64,000 nucleotides of DNA from the NCBI GenBank assembly GCA_947623505.1, contig CANQGT010000007.1:17408-81407 (forward strand). Reading direction: 5' to 3'. The position numbers were made by a program, and so were the translations under genes. Below the pieces are notes generated by a model. The model was not told where the DNA came from and did not search any database. It was given only the letters and a program-made list of their open reading frames with translations. Shown piece after piece: positions 53,106 to 62,354 of the stretch. The stretch's first letter is position 1; every line of letters starts with the position of its first letter. The stretch comes from an uncultured Clostridia bacterium. GTDB taxonomy: Bacteria > Bacillota > Clostridia > Oscillospirales > Acutalibacteraceae.

Positions 53106-54065
53106 TTAAATCAAATGTTTTTTTAATTCGGAAACGCTGAGATTTACGTTTTTTCTCAGCTCTTTTTTATATCTTTCCATATTTACGTCGCTGTGCTCGG
53201 TCTCCTTGCTCCAAAGGTGAAGTGTCCAAGAATCGTTACCGAAATAAGCGGGAATCAGTACGCCCGCAACGGCCATTTTGATTTTGGAAAGCACATCCTT
53301 ATCGAAAACGGCGGTGAGAAAATATCTGAAAAGAAAATACACGGCGATATTTTCACAAACGCGGTCGTTGGGAAATTCAGGCTTTTCGCTGTGATTTTTC
53401 ACTTTTTGCGGCCATTCGCCGTTTATGAGTTCGGGATTTATAAAAACGTCAAAAAACGGTATCCCGCGCCTGCCCTCCTTGTAATCGCCTATGCCGCTCT
53501 GCAAATCCTTTCCGAAATCAAGCAGACGGCAAAGCCTTTCGCCTATGCTTTTACTCTTATCCGTAACGATTTCATAAGCGTTTTTTCTTGCGCCGAGCAG
53601 TTTGAAATATAACTGAGCGTTTATATTATTGAGCGTTGGGGGTGAATCGTTCACCTGCGAATCAAAAGCGGCGGGAGTTTCACAATTCCATATCAATTCG
53701 CTTGCCACGGGGCAGGAAAAAGAAAGCCCCGTTTCCCTCGTTCCTCCGAAATCGTTTGTAAAGCGTGGAAAATTTCTGCAAGTGAGCGGCGTGTGCTCCG
53801 CGCCAAGGGCAATATGCATATCGCAAAGATTTTCTTCATTTAAAAACGGGCATCTTTTTCTATCTGTAAGGCGAAAAATCACGTTGCCGAACTCGTCCCT
53901 GCCAAGCACGCTTTCAATGCGTTTCGCGAAATCTCCGCTAAGGGATTTATAATATTTAAGAGAGTCGCCGTCCGTGTCCACTTCCCAGCCCTGACAGCAG
54001 GAATCGGGGCAATCGCCCGCAATACATTTGAAATTTTTATAATAAGATGGGGTGATGATTTTCAT
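53106..54065 (-). CDS. FliB-like lysine-N-methylase family protein
   Basis: A 319-residue protein. The N-terminus CIAGDCPDSCCQGWEVDTD carries a cysteine cluster, and CPFLNEENLCDMHIALG then TPLTCRNFPRF give further Cys/His pairs, the pattern of the FliB/YkgJ iron-sulfur-type family. FliB methylates flagellin lysines in Salmonella; no flagellar gene is in this window and the substrate here is unknown. I chose the ATG at 54063-54065, where the conserved MKIITPSYYKNFKC begins; the ribosome site is weak. It lies 26 bases after alr. Confidence 0.85.
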   Translation of the reverse strand: MKIITPSYYKNFKCIAGDCPDSCCQGWEVDTDGDSLKYYKSLSGDFAKRIESVLGRDEFGNVIFRLTDRKRCPFLNEENLCDMHIALGAEHTPLTCRNFPRFTNDFGGTRETGLSFSCPVASELIWNCETPAAFDSQVNDSPPTLNNINAQLYFKLLGARKNAYEIVTDKSKSIGERLCRLLDFGKDLQSGIGDYKEGRRGIPFFDVFINPELINGEWPQKVKNHSEKPEFPNDRVCENIAVYFLFRYFLTAVFDKDVLSKIKMAVAGVLIPAYFGNDSWTLHLWSKETEHSDVNMERYKKELRKNVNLSVSELKKHLI

Positions 54066-54091
54066 AATCCGTATTATACTTTCGGTATATT

Positions 54092-55240
54092 TTATATGCG
54101 TGAAAAGGCTTCCACAAATTCGCCGTTTTTGTAATAAGTTCTTGCGACCCGGCTCGCGATACGGCACGGCATCTCATAATTGAATGAATGCGCCGCGTTT
54201 GAGACTTCCTCCATAGTGAGTTCGTTTTCGCCGCTTTTGCCGACGAGCACGACGGGAGTTTCAACCTCTACGCCCTCTATATCGGTTACGTCCACCATAA
54301 ACTGATCCATACAAACACGACCGACTATCGGGGCGAATTTTCCGTTTATCAGAACTCTGCCGATATTTGAAAGGCATCTCGGGTATCCGTCGGCGTAACC
54401 GACGGGTACGGTGGCGATAACTCTCGGCTCGGAGGTGACGTAAGTCCCGCCGTATGATACTTCCCTGCCCGCCTCAAGCGTCTTGATATGCGAAACGTGG
54501 GTAAGCCAGCTCATAGCGGGTTTTAACGAAAGCCGTGATTTATCCACATCCTCGGACGGATAAAGCCCGTAAGTTATAATGCCCATACGGCACATATCAA
54601 AGCATTCGTCAAAATTCATTATACCGGCGGAATTGCTCAAATGCTTTATCGGAATTTCTATATTTCTTTCCTCAAGCATTTTGATAAACGATTTAAAAAG
54701 CTCTTTCTGCGCGAGTGCCTTTGAGAGATCTTTTTCATCGGCGGTAGCATAATGCGAGAATATTCCCTCAGCCGTTATATTCGGCAATTCGGTTATTTTT
54801 TTGCATATATCGGCGCTCTGAGCGTTCACCTGAAAGCCTATGCGGCTCATACCGGTATCAACGCAGAAATGGAACGGCGCGTTTTTGCCCTGCCTAACCG
54901 CTTCCCTTGAGAGAGCGGCGGCGGTTTCGTATGTAAAAACGGATATTCTTATATCGTTTTTAACAACATCGGCGCAAAGCCGCGGCGAAACGCAGCCCAA
55001 AATCAGTATTGGGGTTTTTACGCCGGCCTTTTTAAGTTCCAGCGCTTCCTCCACGCAGGCAACGCCGAAAAAATCGCATTTACCGTCAAGAAATTTTCCT
55101 ATCTGAACCGCTCCGTGACCGTAAGCGTCGGCCTTAACAACGCAAAGCAGCTTTACGTTTTTAGGAAGTTTATTTCGCGTTTGAAGAAAATTATATTCTA
55201 TGGCGTCTAAATCAATTCGCGCCTGTGTGCGAAAATACAT
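54092..55240 (-). CDS. alr: Alanine racemase
   Basis: A 382-residue PLP enzyme. CVVKADAYGHGAV near 34 gives the Schiff-base Lys; GVACVEEALELKKAG and HFCVDTGMSRIGF complete the barrel, and GRVCMDQFMVDVTD near 306 is the C-terminal signature. It makes D-alanine for peptidoglycan. I chose the ATG at 55238-55240 (SD AGAGGTG) over a GTG nine bases upstream. It directly follows dat, so both D-amino acid enzymes are co-expressed. Confidence 0.95.
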   Translation of the reverse strand: MYFRTQARIDLDAIEYNFLQTRNKLPKNVKLLCVVKADAYGHGAVQIGKFLDGKCDFFGVACVEEALELKKAGVKTPILILGCVSPRLCADVVKNDIRISVFTYETAAALSREAVRQGKNAPFHFCVDTGMSRIGFQVNAQSADICKKITELPNITAEGIFSHYATADEKDLSKALAQKELFKSFIKMLEERNIEIPIKHLSNSAGIMNFDECFDMCRMGIITYGLYPSEDVDKSRLSLKPAMSWLTHVSHIKTLEAGREVSYGGTYVTSEPRVIATVPVGYADGYPRCLSNIGRVLINGKFAPIVGRVCMDQFMVDVTDIEGVEVETPVVLVGKSGENELTMEEVSNAAHSFNYEMPCRIASRVARTYYKNGEFVEAFSRI

Positions 55241-55261
55241 AATCAACACCTCTTTTTCCGC

Positions 55262-56104
55262 TCAGAGCGAGCATTGTTTTTCAAAATCACGCACGAGCGC
55301 GTCCTGAATTTTTTTCAGCATTTTGGGAGCCTTGCCGCCTACCGGTTTTCCGTCAACAGTCTTTACGGGAATACAAAACGAACCGGTTGAATGCACCACA
55401 ACCTCGTCAGCGTTCATAAGCTCGGTAACCGTAAATTCCCTTTCCAGCGTATCGTAGCCCAAAGAACGGGCAAAAGCAAGCAGACGTATTCTTGAAGTAC
55501 CCGGCAAAACGGAGCCGTCGACCTGATGGGTTATAACACATCCGTCTTTAAAAATCGAGCAATTAGAATGAGCGCATTCCGTAACAATTCCGTTTCTTAC
55601 AAATATCGCCTCGCCGCAACCGGCATTTTTTGCGGCGTTTGCCGCCAAACAGGCGGGAATAAGATTAAGCGTTTTTATATTGCAATAGGAAAACCTCTTA
55701 TCCTCATAGGTAATAGCGTCAATCGGTTTGTAGGTATCGGCAACAGCGCATGGGGTAAGCGTTATCCAAAGATTTGATTTCATATCATCGGCAAAAATAT
55801 GCTCACGCAATCCCGAACCGCGCGTTGCCTGCATATACACGAACTGATCACCGCTGTCCACCTTCAAAACAAGCTCCTTCAGCAGAGCGGCGAGCCCTTC
55901 CTTATCAAACGTCATATTTATGCCGAGCATCTTGGCGCTGTTAAAAAATCTGTTAAGATGAGCGTCAAGGTCAAAAATAATGTGATTATGCGCGTATGTC
56001 GCATCGTAAACACCGTCTCCGAACCAGCATACCCTGTCAAGCATCGGTATCTGCATTTCCTCAATAAGCGCATATTTTCCGTTGTAATAGCCTAAATTTT
56101 CCAC
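55262..56104 (-). CDS. dat: Class IV aminotransferase, probable D-amino acid aminotransferase
   Basis: A 280-residue fold-type IV PLP enzyme. VCWFGDGVYDATYAHNH near 22 is the entry motif; YCNIKTLNLIPACLAAN near 148 gives the PLP Lys; ECAHSNCSIF and the final LPGTSR motif follow. Class IV members are branched-chain, D-amino acid or 4-amino-4-deoxychorismate enzymes; the neighbour alr and the FGDGVYD pattern favour D-amino acid transaminase. Start is GTG at 56102-56104, with CGGAGG seven bases upstream; longer frames extend into repeats. Confidence 0.85.
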   Translation of the reverse strand: MENLGYYNGKYALIEEMQIPMLDRVCWFGDGVYDATYAHNHIIFDLDAHLNRFFNSAKMLGINMTFDKEGLAALLKELVLKVDSGDQFVYMQATRGSGLREHIFADDMKSNLWITLTPCAVADTYKPIDAITYEDKRFSYCNIKTLNLIPACLAANAAKNAGCGEAIFVRNGIVTECAHSNCSIFKDGCVITHQVDGSVLPGTSRIRLLAFARSLGYDTLEREFTVTELMNADEVVVHSTGSFCIPVKTVDGKPVGGKAPKMLKKIQDALVRDFEKQCSL

Positions 56105-56170
56105 GCCGCGTCCTCCGATTGAAAATGAAAAAAGATATGAGTTACACCGCCTCGGCATCCCATATAATGA

Positions 56171-56282
56171 GAGCGGTTGCACAAGGCGGAATGAGTGGTT
56201 GTTTAGATAAAATAGCAACATTGCAACAGCACAACCCCTCCGCCTCGCTTTGCTCAGCACCTCCCCTTGCACAGGGGAGGCA
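56171..56282 (+). repeat. Degenerate copy of the interspersed repeat
   Basis: About 112 bases with GAGTGGTTGTTTAGATAAAA, ACAACCCCTCCGCCTCGC and CCTCCCCTTGCACAGGGGAG, a diverged relative of the 137-bp family. It leads directly into the 47-bp tandem array. Confidence 0.6.
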
Positions 56283-56510
56283 GGGAAGTAGGATTATTTA
56301 CTCAGCCTATCGCCAGCACAGGGGAGGCAGAGAAATAGGATTATTCACTCAGCCTATCGCCTGCACAGGGGAGGCAGGGAAGTAGGATTATTTACTCAGC
56401 CTATCGCCTGCACAGGGGAGGCAGAAAAATAGGATTATTTACTCAGCCTATCGCCGGCACAGGGGAGGCAGAGAAATAGGATTATTCACTCGGTATCTCC
56501 GCTTACAATA
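56269..56510 (+). repeat. Five-unit 47-bp tandem repeat (minisatellite)
   Basis: Units start at 56269, 56316, 56363, 56410 and 56457, period exactly 47. Each is GCACAGGGGAGGCAGRGA, AATAGGATTATTYACTCAGC and CTATCGCC plus one base, with a few changes; the last diverges after ACTC. Whole units are conserved with no variable spacers, so it is not CRISPR. The core is made from the right end of the interspersed repeat. With the degenerate copy this fills the 605-base gap between dat and the cysteine-repeat protein; the remainder is A+T-rich. Confidence 0.85.
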
Positions 56511-56640
56511 AAAGGAAAAGCCGAAAACGAGCGATGATGCAATCAATGATATTCTAATACATTTATATTAAAATGTAAATCACAAATTATCGCGAAAAAA
56601 GAAAAAAGTGCAGCGAAAAAGCGGCACAAAAAAAGTCTGC

Positions 56641-56678
56641 AAAAAACGACCGTATGAGCTAAACCCATACGGCCGTTT
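56641..56678 (-). terminator. Terminator of the cysteine-repeat protein gene
   Basis: AAACG.CCGTATG/CATACGG.CGTTT with a nine-base loop and a T tract on the minus strand, 32 bases after the stop. Confidence 0.85.
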
Positions 56679-56709
56679 TATTTAATTCAGAAAGTTTTGA
56701 TAAAATGCT

Positions 56710-59700
56710 TTATCTTTGATAGCTTCTGCGCTTTCTTACGGCAAATACCAAAACGGCAGCGCAAAGCAAAAGCATAGCAAGCAATGAAACGAAAATCGCG
56801 ATTGCCGAACCTGTGCTTGGCGAAGTCTTCTGAGCGCCGCATACGGTGCATACGCCGTCAACAAAATCGTGACCCTTGGCGGGAATCTTCTCGCCTTCCT
56901 TGATAACCGTGCCGCAATCTTTGCATACGGTGTCGCCGGTATAGCCGTTTTTAGTGCAGGTGGCTTCCTTAGCGCCCGTTACAACGGGAACGTGATAGCC
57001 GCGAGCCTTTATTACGGTGCTCTCCATAACGGCGTCGCATCTTGTGCAGTGAATGGACATAGAGCCGTCGGTGAGGCAGGTGGCCTCTTTATCAACCGTG
57101 AAGTTCTCATCCCAGTTATGGCCGAGAGGATTGATGCCTTTCGTTTCCTTATATCCGCAGATATCGCACTCACGCATCATCGCGCCTTCATTTTCGCAGC
57201 CGGGAGCCTCAAGAGCATGCCATCTGCCGAAAGAGTGGCCGCCGGCGGCAAGGACTTGCTCGGAGCCGGGCTTAACGGCATCGCATCTTGTGCAATGGAT
57301 AGACTGCAAACCGTCTTCGGTGCAGGTGGGAGCTTTATCTAACGAATAATCGGTATCCCATTCGTGGCCGAGAGCGGGAATGCTTTCGGGTTCAAGATAT
57401 TCATCGCATCTTGAACACTTATATCCCTTAATACCCTCTTCCGTGCAGGTGGGCTGCTGAACAACGGTCTTTTCACCTGTAATATCGAAAGAGTGACCGA
57501 GCGCGGGTATCGGCTCGTTATCGGTAGTAACGCCGCATCCGCCGAGGCAGTGACGTGATCTTGAACCGTCCGTTGTGCAGGTTGGTTCAACGTCTATCGT
57601 CCATTCCTCGTCAAAAATATGCTTAGACTCGTCAAGTCCTTCGATTTGAGAGAATCCGCAAACCTGGCAGTCGCGTTTCCAGGTGTTGGTCGTCTCCTCG
57701 GTTTCACTACCCGCGGGAGCCTTGTACCAATCACCGAAAGTGTGGCCCGTCATCGGGATAGATTTCTGGTCTTTTCTCGCAAGGCAATTCTTGCAATGAA
57801 TGGATTCAGCGCCGTCCTCGGTGCAGGAAGCGGGCAAATCAACGGTGTAGTGATCTTCCCACTCGTGAGCCGTTGGATCAAGACCTTCCGTTTCGGTAAG
57901 TCCGCATTTTGAGCAAACACGCATCTGAGTGTTGTTATCCTGGCAGTTCTGCATATCAACAACTTCCCACGGGGACCAACTGTGGCCGGTGGCGGGGATA
58001 ACCTCGGACGCCTTTGTGCCGGAGCACTTAGAGCAGTGGATGGATCTTGAACCGTCCGTCGTGCAGGAGGCGGGAACGTCCTCGGTGTAATAATCGTTCC
58101 AAGTGTGCGCGCTGTCATCAAGAATACCGCTGTATTCCTGAGTACCGCAACGCTCGCAGGCTCTTCTCTGACGCCCTTTTTCGGCGCAGGTGCCGGTGTC
58201 AACGTCTTCCCATTCCCCATACTTATGACCAAGCATCGGTATGGTTTCGGAATCTCTTCTCGCCGTGCAGAGCGCGCAATGAATGGATTTTGAACCGTCC
58301 GTTGTGCAGGTCGGCTCCATATCAACGGTGTAAACGAAGTTACCGTCATCGTCGGTCTGCCATTCATGGTTTTCGTTATTTACACCGATTGTATCGGTCT
58401 TGCCGCAGCGCTTGCAGTATCTCTGCTGGCCCTGCTCACCGCTTACGGGTGAATAAACATCATACCAATCAGCCCAATCGTGACCGAGCGCCGGTATAGT
58501 TTCTATATTGATCCTTACGCCGCAGACGGAGCATTCACGGTAGCTTACGCCGTCCGTCTCGCAGGAAGCCTCAACTATAGTCGGCTCTGTGTTAAAGGTG
58601 TGACCCTTGTAGTTCAGAGTGTCTCTGTCCGTAAAGCCGCAGACGGAGCAGTCTCTTTGCCTGGTACCGTCGCCCGTACAGCTTGGTGATTCTATCGTGT
58701 ACCAGCCGTCCTCATCTGTGTTTTCGTCTACTTTCCAGGTGTGGCCGTTGGCGGGAATCGTCTGATAATCCATTGTGGCGGCGCACTTAGAGCAATGAAC
58801 GGATTTCGAGCCCTCAAGCGTGCAGGTGGGCGGACTGTCTATAGTATAAAGATAATCGCCGTTTTCATCTGTCTGCCACTGGTGGCCTGTTGCGGAAGCA
58901 CCCCTCGTTTCCTTTATACCGCAGGTGAGGCATTCTCTCTGCTGGGTGCCGTCATCCTCACACGTGGGCATACGCAAATCAGTCCACTCGGTGTAGTTGT
59001 GACCCGTGGCGGGAGTTGTTGTGTGAATTGTTTCAATTTCCTTAGCGCACACCGTGCATACCCAAACATCGTCATATCCGCCAGGCTTGGTGCAGGTTGC
59101 CTGGGTTATATTCTTTCTTGTAAAGGATTCGGGACGGGTATGACCTGTAGGCTGAATCTCTCTTGATTCAATCTTATTGCCGCAAACATTGCAGTAAACG
59201 CTTTCGGAACCGGCCTCTTCGCAGGACGGAGCCTTGTCAACAGTCCAAACCTTTTCGCCGTTTTCATCTACCGTAGGAGTATGGGCGCCCGGCTCCTGAT
59301 TCTGTATCTCGGTCGTGCCGCATATCTCGCACTCTCTTGTGAGAGTTCCGGTGTCTTCACAGCTGTCTTTCGGATCGGTTATCTGCCAATCGCCGAAGCT
59401 GTGGCCTTTGGCATAAAGCGTTGTATAGCTTTTGCTCAGTTCTTCGCCGCACATTCTGCAACTGCGAACAAGATAGTATCCGCCGTTTTCCGTGCAACTT
59501 GCTTCCTTCCTGTCTTCAACCTTGGCGCCGCCCTGAACGTGAGGTATTGTGCTGATCGTTTTGCTGTCGAGCGTCGCCGCGCAGTTTTTGCAGTGAACGG
59601 ACTCTGAACCGGGCACGGTGCAGGTCGGTTGCTGATCTACTGTATATTTATAGGAACCGTCCGAATTTTTTTCCCAATCGTGCGCAAGCGGATCAACATT

Positions 59701-62025
59701 CTTAGTTTCCTGAGCGTTGCATACGTCGCACGTACGAGCCATTACGTTTTGGTCGGCGCAGGTGCCGGGCATCGGAAGCCTTTCCCATCCTTCATTATCA
59801 GTTGTCTCGTCAACATGCCATTTATGTCCGATGGCGGGGACGGTTTCTTGAGAATTGCTGAGCACAATACCGCAGTTTTCGCAGGAAATATGAACGTTCG
59901 TGATTCCTTCATCATCGCAGTCGGGAGCCATAAACTCGTTCCTTACCGCTTCTCCGGGAACGTGCTCCGCGATTTTAAAGTTGACCGTTGCGGTGTTGCC
60001 CGCCTTATCGGTGGCCTCAATTTTATGAGGACCATTGTCTTCTATGGTGTAAACTCCGTCTTCATCGGCAGCGGCAACTTCGCCGTCAACCTTAACCTCG
60101 TTAAGATTTTCCTCATTAACGGTAAATCGAAGCTGAACGCAGTAAGTGTTGTCCTCGGTTACCTGAGACGCGCCCTCGGTAGACCTTTCGGGAAGCCTGT
60201 TGAGAACGGGAGTTTCAACATCAAATACCAAACCGCTTGTTGAAACGTAAGCGATATTGCCCGCGTCATCGGTAACTTTAACAACAACAACGTAGGTTAC
60301 AGTATCAAGATTAACTATATCAAGCTTCAAGCTTTCTTTTTCGTTATAGTCAAGCCAGCTGTAGTCATCACTTTCTTCCAACGCCTTCTCAAGCTCTTCG
60401 GTAGTATAATTGAACTCGGTATCTCCCGTTTCAATGATCAAATACTGGATCCTGGGGTTTTCATCCGCAACATCGTTAGCGGTTATTGTGATTTCCTGAG
60501 CGGAATTGAAGAAAACATTGGCTTGGGGATTATTGTCAAAATAATCCCACTTGTGTTCTTCACCTATTTTAACCTCAACTTTGGGCGCCTTATCGTCAAC
60601 ATAATGAGCGTTATAAGTTCTGTTGCCCGTTGAGCCTTTAACTATTTTAACGGTATCGGTGCCTTCGCCGACTATATCCGTTCCGGTCCACGCTTTAAAG
60701 GAATAACCGTCTTTTTCAGGATTTTTGAGCGTAAATTCATCATTAACCGTGTATGTTTCTTTATTCTGAGGTGTCACTTCACCGCCATCAAGGTTATAAG
60801 TGATTTTGTAATGTATCTCTTTCTTATCGCTGTAAAGCTTCGTGTCCTTAGTGATAGTGTCGATTCCAAAACGGAAAGGCTCACTATGGCCGGGATTGGT
60901 ATACCAATTATCGCCGATATCGTATCCGCCAATATCTATAGCGTCAAACTTGGGCTCGCTTACAGTTGCTCCGTTGTTGCCGTATTTGGAATCAAGGAGA
61001 TTTTCCTCATCGCCGCCGAAATAGAAGTCAACGGCAAATACCGTCTTTTTAACGCCGTCGGTATCAAGGACGGGATAATTTTCTTTTTGTAACTCCTGCT
61101 CCCAAATTTCGCCGCCTTTGCCTTTTGCGAGCTTATAGGCTATCGCGCCTGAGGCGAGGTCATCTTCGGCGAATGATTCAAGCTGACCCTCAACTACAGG
61201 GTTGTTGCCGGCGGAAGAGCTACCCGCAAGATAATAGCAGTTGGTTAGCACGGACGGTCTTGATTCACCGGTCTTATCATTCTCAAGATAATCGTTGTTG
61301 GAACCGTAGAAAATGCCGCAAGCGCTGCTGGGCGCGTCTAACTTTGCCGAAGTGTAGCAGTTTTTGATAGTTCCGCCCGAATTGGCGCCGACAAAAGTAC
61401 CTGCCGAATAAGTGGCTTTAAGCTGACCGGTAACGCCGCAGTTTTCAATCGTACCGCGGTTTCTTACGCAGAGTATGGCGGCAAAGAAATCGCCTCTTAA
61501 GTTAGCGTTTTCAACAAAAAGATTTTTGATCGTACCGAGATTTACGCCGAAAAGACCGGTTGTGTAATATTTTGAGTTCTCGATATGGTCGGCATAAAGG
61601 TTTTTAATCTTATGGCCTTTACCGTCGAACGTTCCGTTGAAAGCGTTCATATCGGATATGCCCTGAGGGGAACGGCCGATAGAAATCCAGTTTTCGCCGG
61701 TGAGATCAATATCCTTCGTGAGTTCATAATGCGCGTCTGTATACTTAAACTCATCAACAGAACCGCTTTTATAAGCGTAGCCGCCGTTGATCTTGACACG
61801 CATCTTAACAAGATCATCCTTGCTTTCAATTTTGAAAGGCTCGCCCTCAGTACCTTGCCCCGTAAATACGGCTTTTTCATCGGCCTCCGGAGAAACAACA
61901 GGAGACGATTGAGGTCCGCTGTCTGCCGCCGAAGCAACATACATCGACGTAAAAAGAGAAAGAACGAGAACGCACGAAAGTATCGCGCTTAAAATTCTCT
62001 TGCCTTTCGTTCCTTTAACAATCAT
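56710..62025 (-). CDS. Giant surface protein with GLUG, InlB-type and 25 cysteine-knuckle repeats
   Basis: A 1771-residue exported protein. Signal peptide 1-34 (ILSCVLVLSLFTSMYVASA). GLUG-type repeats at about 130-265 (GLFGVNLGTIKNLFVEN; GTIENCGVTGQL); a Listeria-Bacteroides (flg_new/InlB B) repeat at 404-475 (KITYNLDGGEVTPQN); Ig-like domains at 480-690. From 698 to 1733 run 25 repeats of 37-48 residues, each with HxW-type start, PxC, then CxxC and a GH/AH end. The C-terminus has SPSTG, a hydrophobic helix and RKRRSYQR, like a sortase sorting signal with a non-standard motif. SD GAGG with ATG at 62023-62025. Role: adhesion or wall-associated, by inference. Confidence 0.88.
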   Translation of the reverse strand: MIVKGTKGKRILSAILSCVLVLSLFTSMYVASAADSGPQSSPVVSPEADEKAVFTGQGTEGEPFKIESKDDLVKMRVKINGGYAYKSGSVDEFKYTDAHYELTKDIDLTGENWISIGRSPQGISDMNAFNGTFDGKGHKIKNLYADHIENSKYYTTGLFGVNLGTIKNLFVENANLRGDFFAAILCVRNRGTIENCGVTGQLKATYSAGTFVGANSGGTIKNCYTSAKLDAPSSACGIFYGSNNDYLENDKTGESRPSVLTNCYYLAGSSSAGNNPVVEGQLESFAEDDLASGAIAYKLAKGKGGEIWEQELQKENYPVLDTDGVKKTVFAVDFYFGGDEENLLDSKYGNNGATVSEPKFDAIDIGGYDIGDNWYTNPGHSEPFRFGIDTITKDTKLYSDKKEIHYKITYNLDGGEVTPQNKETYTVNDEFTLKNPEKDGYSFKAWTGTDIVGEGTDTVKIVKGSTGNRTYNAHYVDDKAPKVEVKIGEEHKWDYFDNNPQANVFFNSAQEITITANDVADENPRIQYLIIETGDTEFNYTTEELEKALEESDDYSWLDYNEKESLKLDIVNLDTVTYVVVVKVTDDAGNIAYVSTSGLVFDVETPVLNRLPERSTEGASQVTEDNTYCVQLRFTVNEENLNEVKVDGEVAAADEDGVYTIEDNGPHKIEATDKAGNTATVNFKIAEHVPGEAVRNEFMAPDCDDEGITNVHISCENCGIVLSNSQETVPAIGHKWHVDETTDNEGWERLPMPGTCADQNVMARTCDVCNAQETKNVDPLAHDWEKNSDGSYKYTVDQQPTCTVPGSESVHCKNCAATLDSKTISTIPHVQGGAKVEDRKEASCTENGGYYLVRSCRMCGEELSKSYTTLYAKGHSFGDWQITDPKDSCEDTGTLTRECEICGTTEIQNQEPGAHTPTVDENGEKVWTVDKAPSCEEAGSESVYCNVCGNKIESREIQPTGHTRPESFTRKNITQATCTKPGGYDDVWVCTVCAKEIETIHTTTPATGHNYTEWTDLRMPTCEDDGTQQRECLTCGIKETRGASATGHQWQTDENGDYLYTIDSPPTCTLEGSKSVHCSKCAATMDYQTIPANGHTWKVDENTDEDGWYTIESPSCTGDGTRQRDCSVCGFTDRDTLNYKGHTFNTEPTIVEASCETDGVSYRECSVCGVRINIETIPALGHDWADWYDVYSPVSGEQGQQRYCKRCGKTDTIGVNNENHEWQTDDDGNFVYTVDMEPTCTTDGSKSIHCALCTARRDSETIPMLGHKYGEWEDVDTGTCAEKGRQRRACERCGTQEYSGILDDSAHTWNDYYTEDVPASCTTDGSRSIHCSKCSGTKASEVIPATGHSWSPWEVVDMQNCQDNNTQMRVCSKCGLTETEGLDPTAHEWEDHYTVDLPASCTEDGAESIHCKNCLARKDQKSIPMTGHTFGDWYKAPAGSETEETTNTWKRDCQVCGFSQIEGLDESKHIFDEEWTIDVEPTCTTDGSRSRHCLGGCGVTTDNEPIPALGHSFDITGEKTVVQQPTCTEEGIKGYKCSRCDEYLEPESIPALGHEWDTDYSLDKAPTCTEDGLQSIHCTRCDAVKPGSEQVLAAGGHSFGRWHALEAPGCENEGAMMRECDICGYKETKGINPLGHNWDENFTVDKEATCLTDGSMSIHCTRCDAVMESTVIKARGYHVPVVTGAKEATCTKNGYTGDTVCKDCGTVIKEGEKIPAKGHDFVDGVCTVCGAQKTSPSTGSAIAIFVSLLAMLLLCAAVLVFAVRKRRSYQR

Positions 62026-62123
62026 TGTTACTACCTCTGCTTTCTGAATAGAAAATAAAACATACCCGCGCAAGCGAGCGCAGCCAAAACGGCCAACAAA
62101 CACTTACACGATTAGCCATAATA

Positions 62124-62152
62124 ATGATAGCACGGCGTGCTATCAAAGTCAA
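62124..62152 (-). promoter_or_regulatory. Promoter of the cysteine-repeat protein with a palindromic operator in the spacer
   Basis: Minus strand TTGACT (62152-62147), 17-base spacer, TATCAT (62129-62124). The perfect palindrome GATAGCACG-C-CGTGCTATC (62126-62144) fills the spacer and enters the -10. A regulator bound here would block polymerase. No regulator gene is adjacent. Confidence 0.7.
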
Positions 62153-62354
62153 CCTTTAATATATAAATAAAAATAGGCAAATTAAAGAAATACATAAAGT
62201 TTTTTAATAAAATTCAGTTAGAAAACAAGCCGTTTTCGGCGCTGCTGCGCGCCGATTTATATTTAAAACGCCGCGTCGAAGAGAAAAATTTTTTTTACAT
62301 AATTTGATAGATTCGTCAAAATGTTTACAAAAAATTTACATTTATTATTGCCTT

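Noticed and set aside
56269..56510. Regular repeats that look like a CRISPR array
   Set aside because: The whole 47-base unit is conserved; there are no unique spacers of similar length, no leader and no cas genes. It is a minisatellite.
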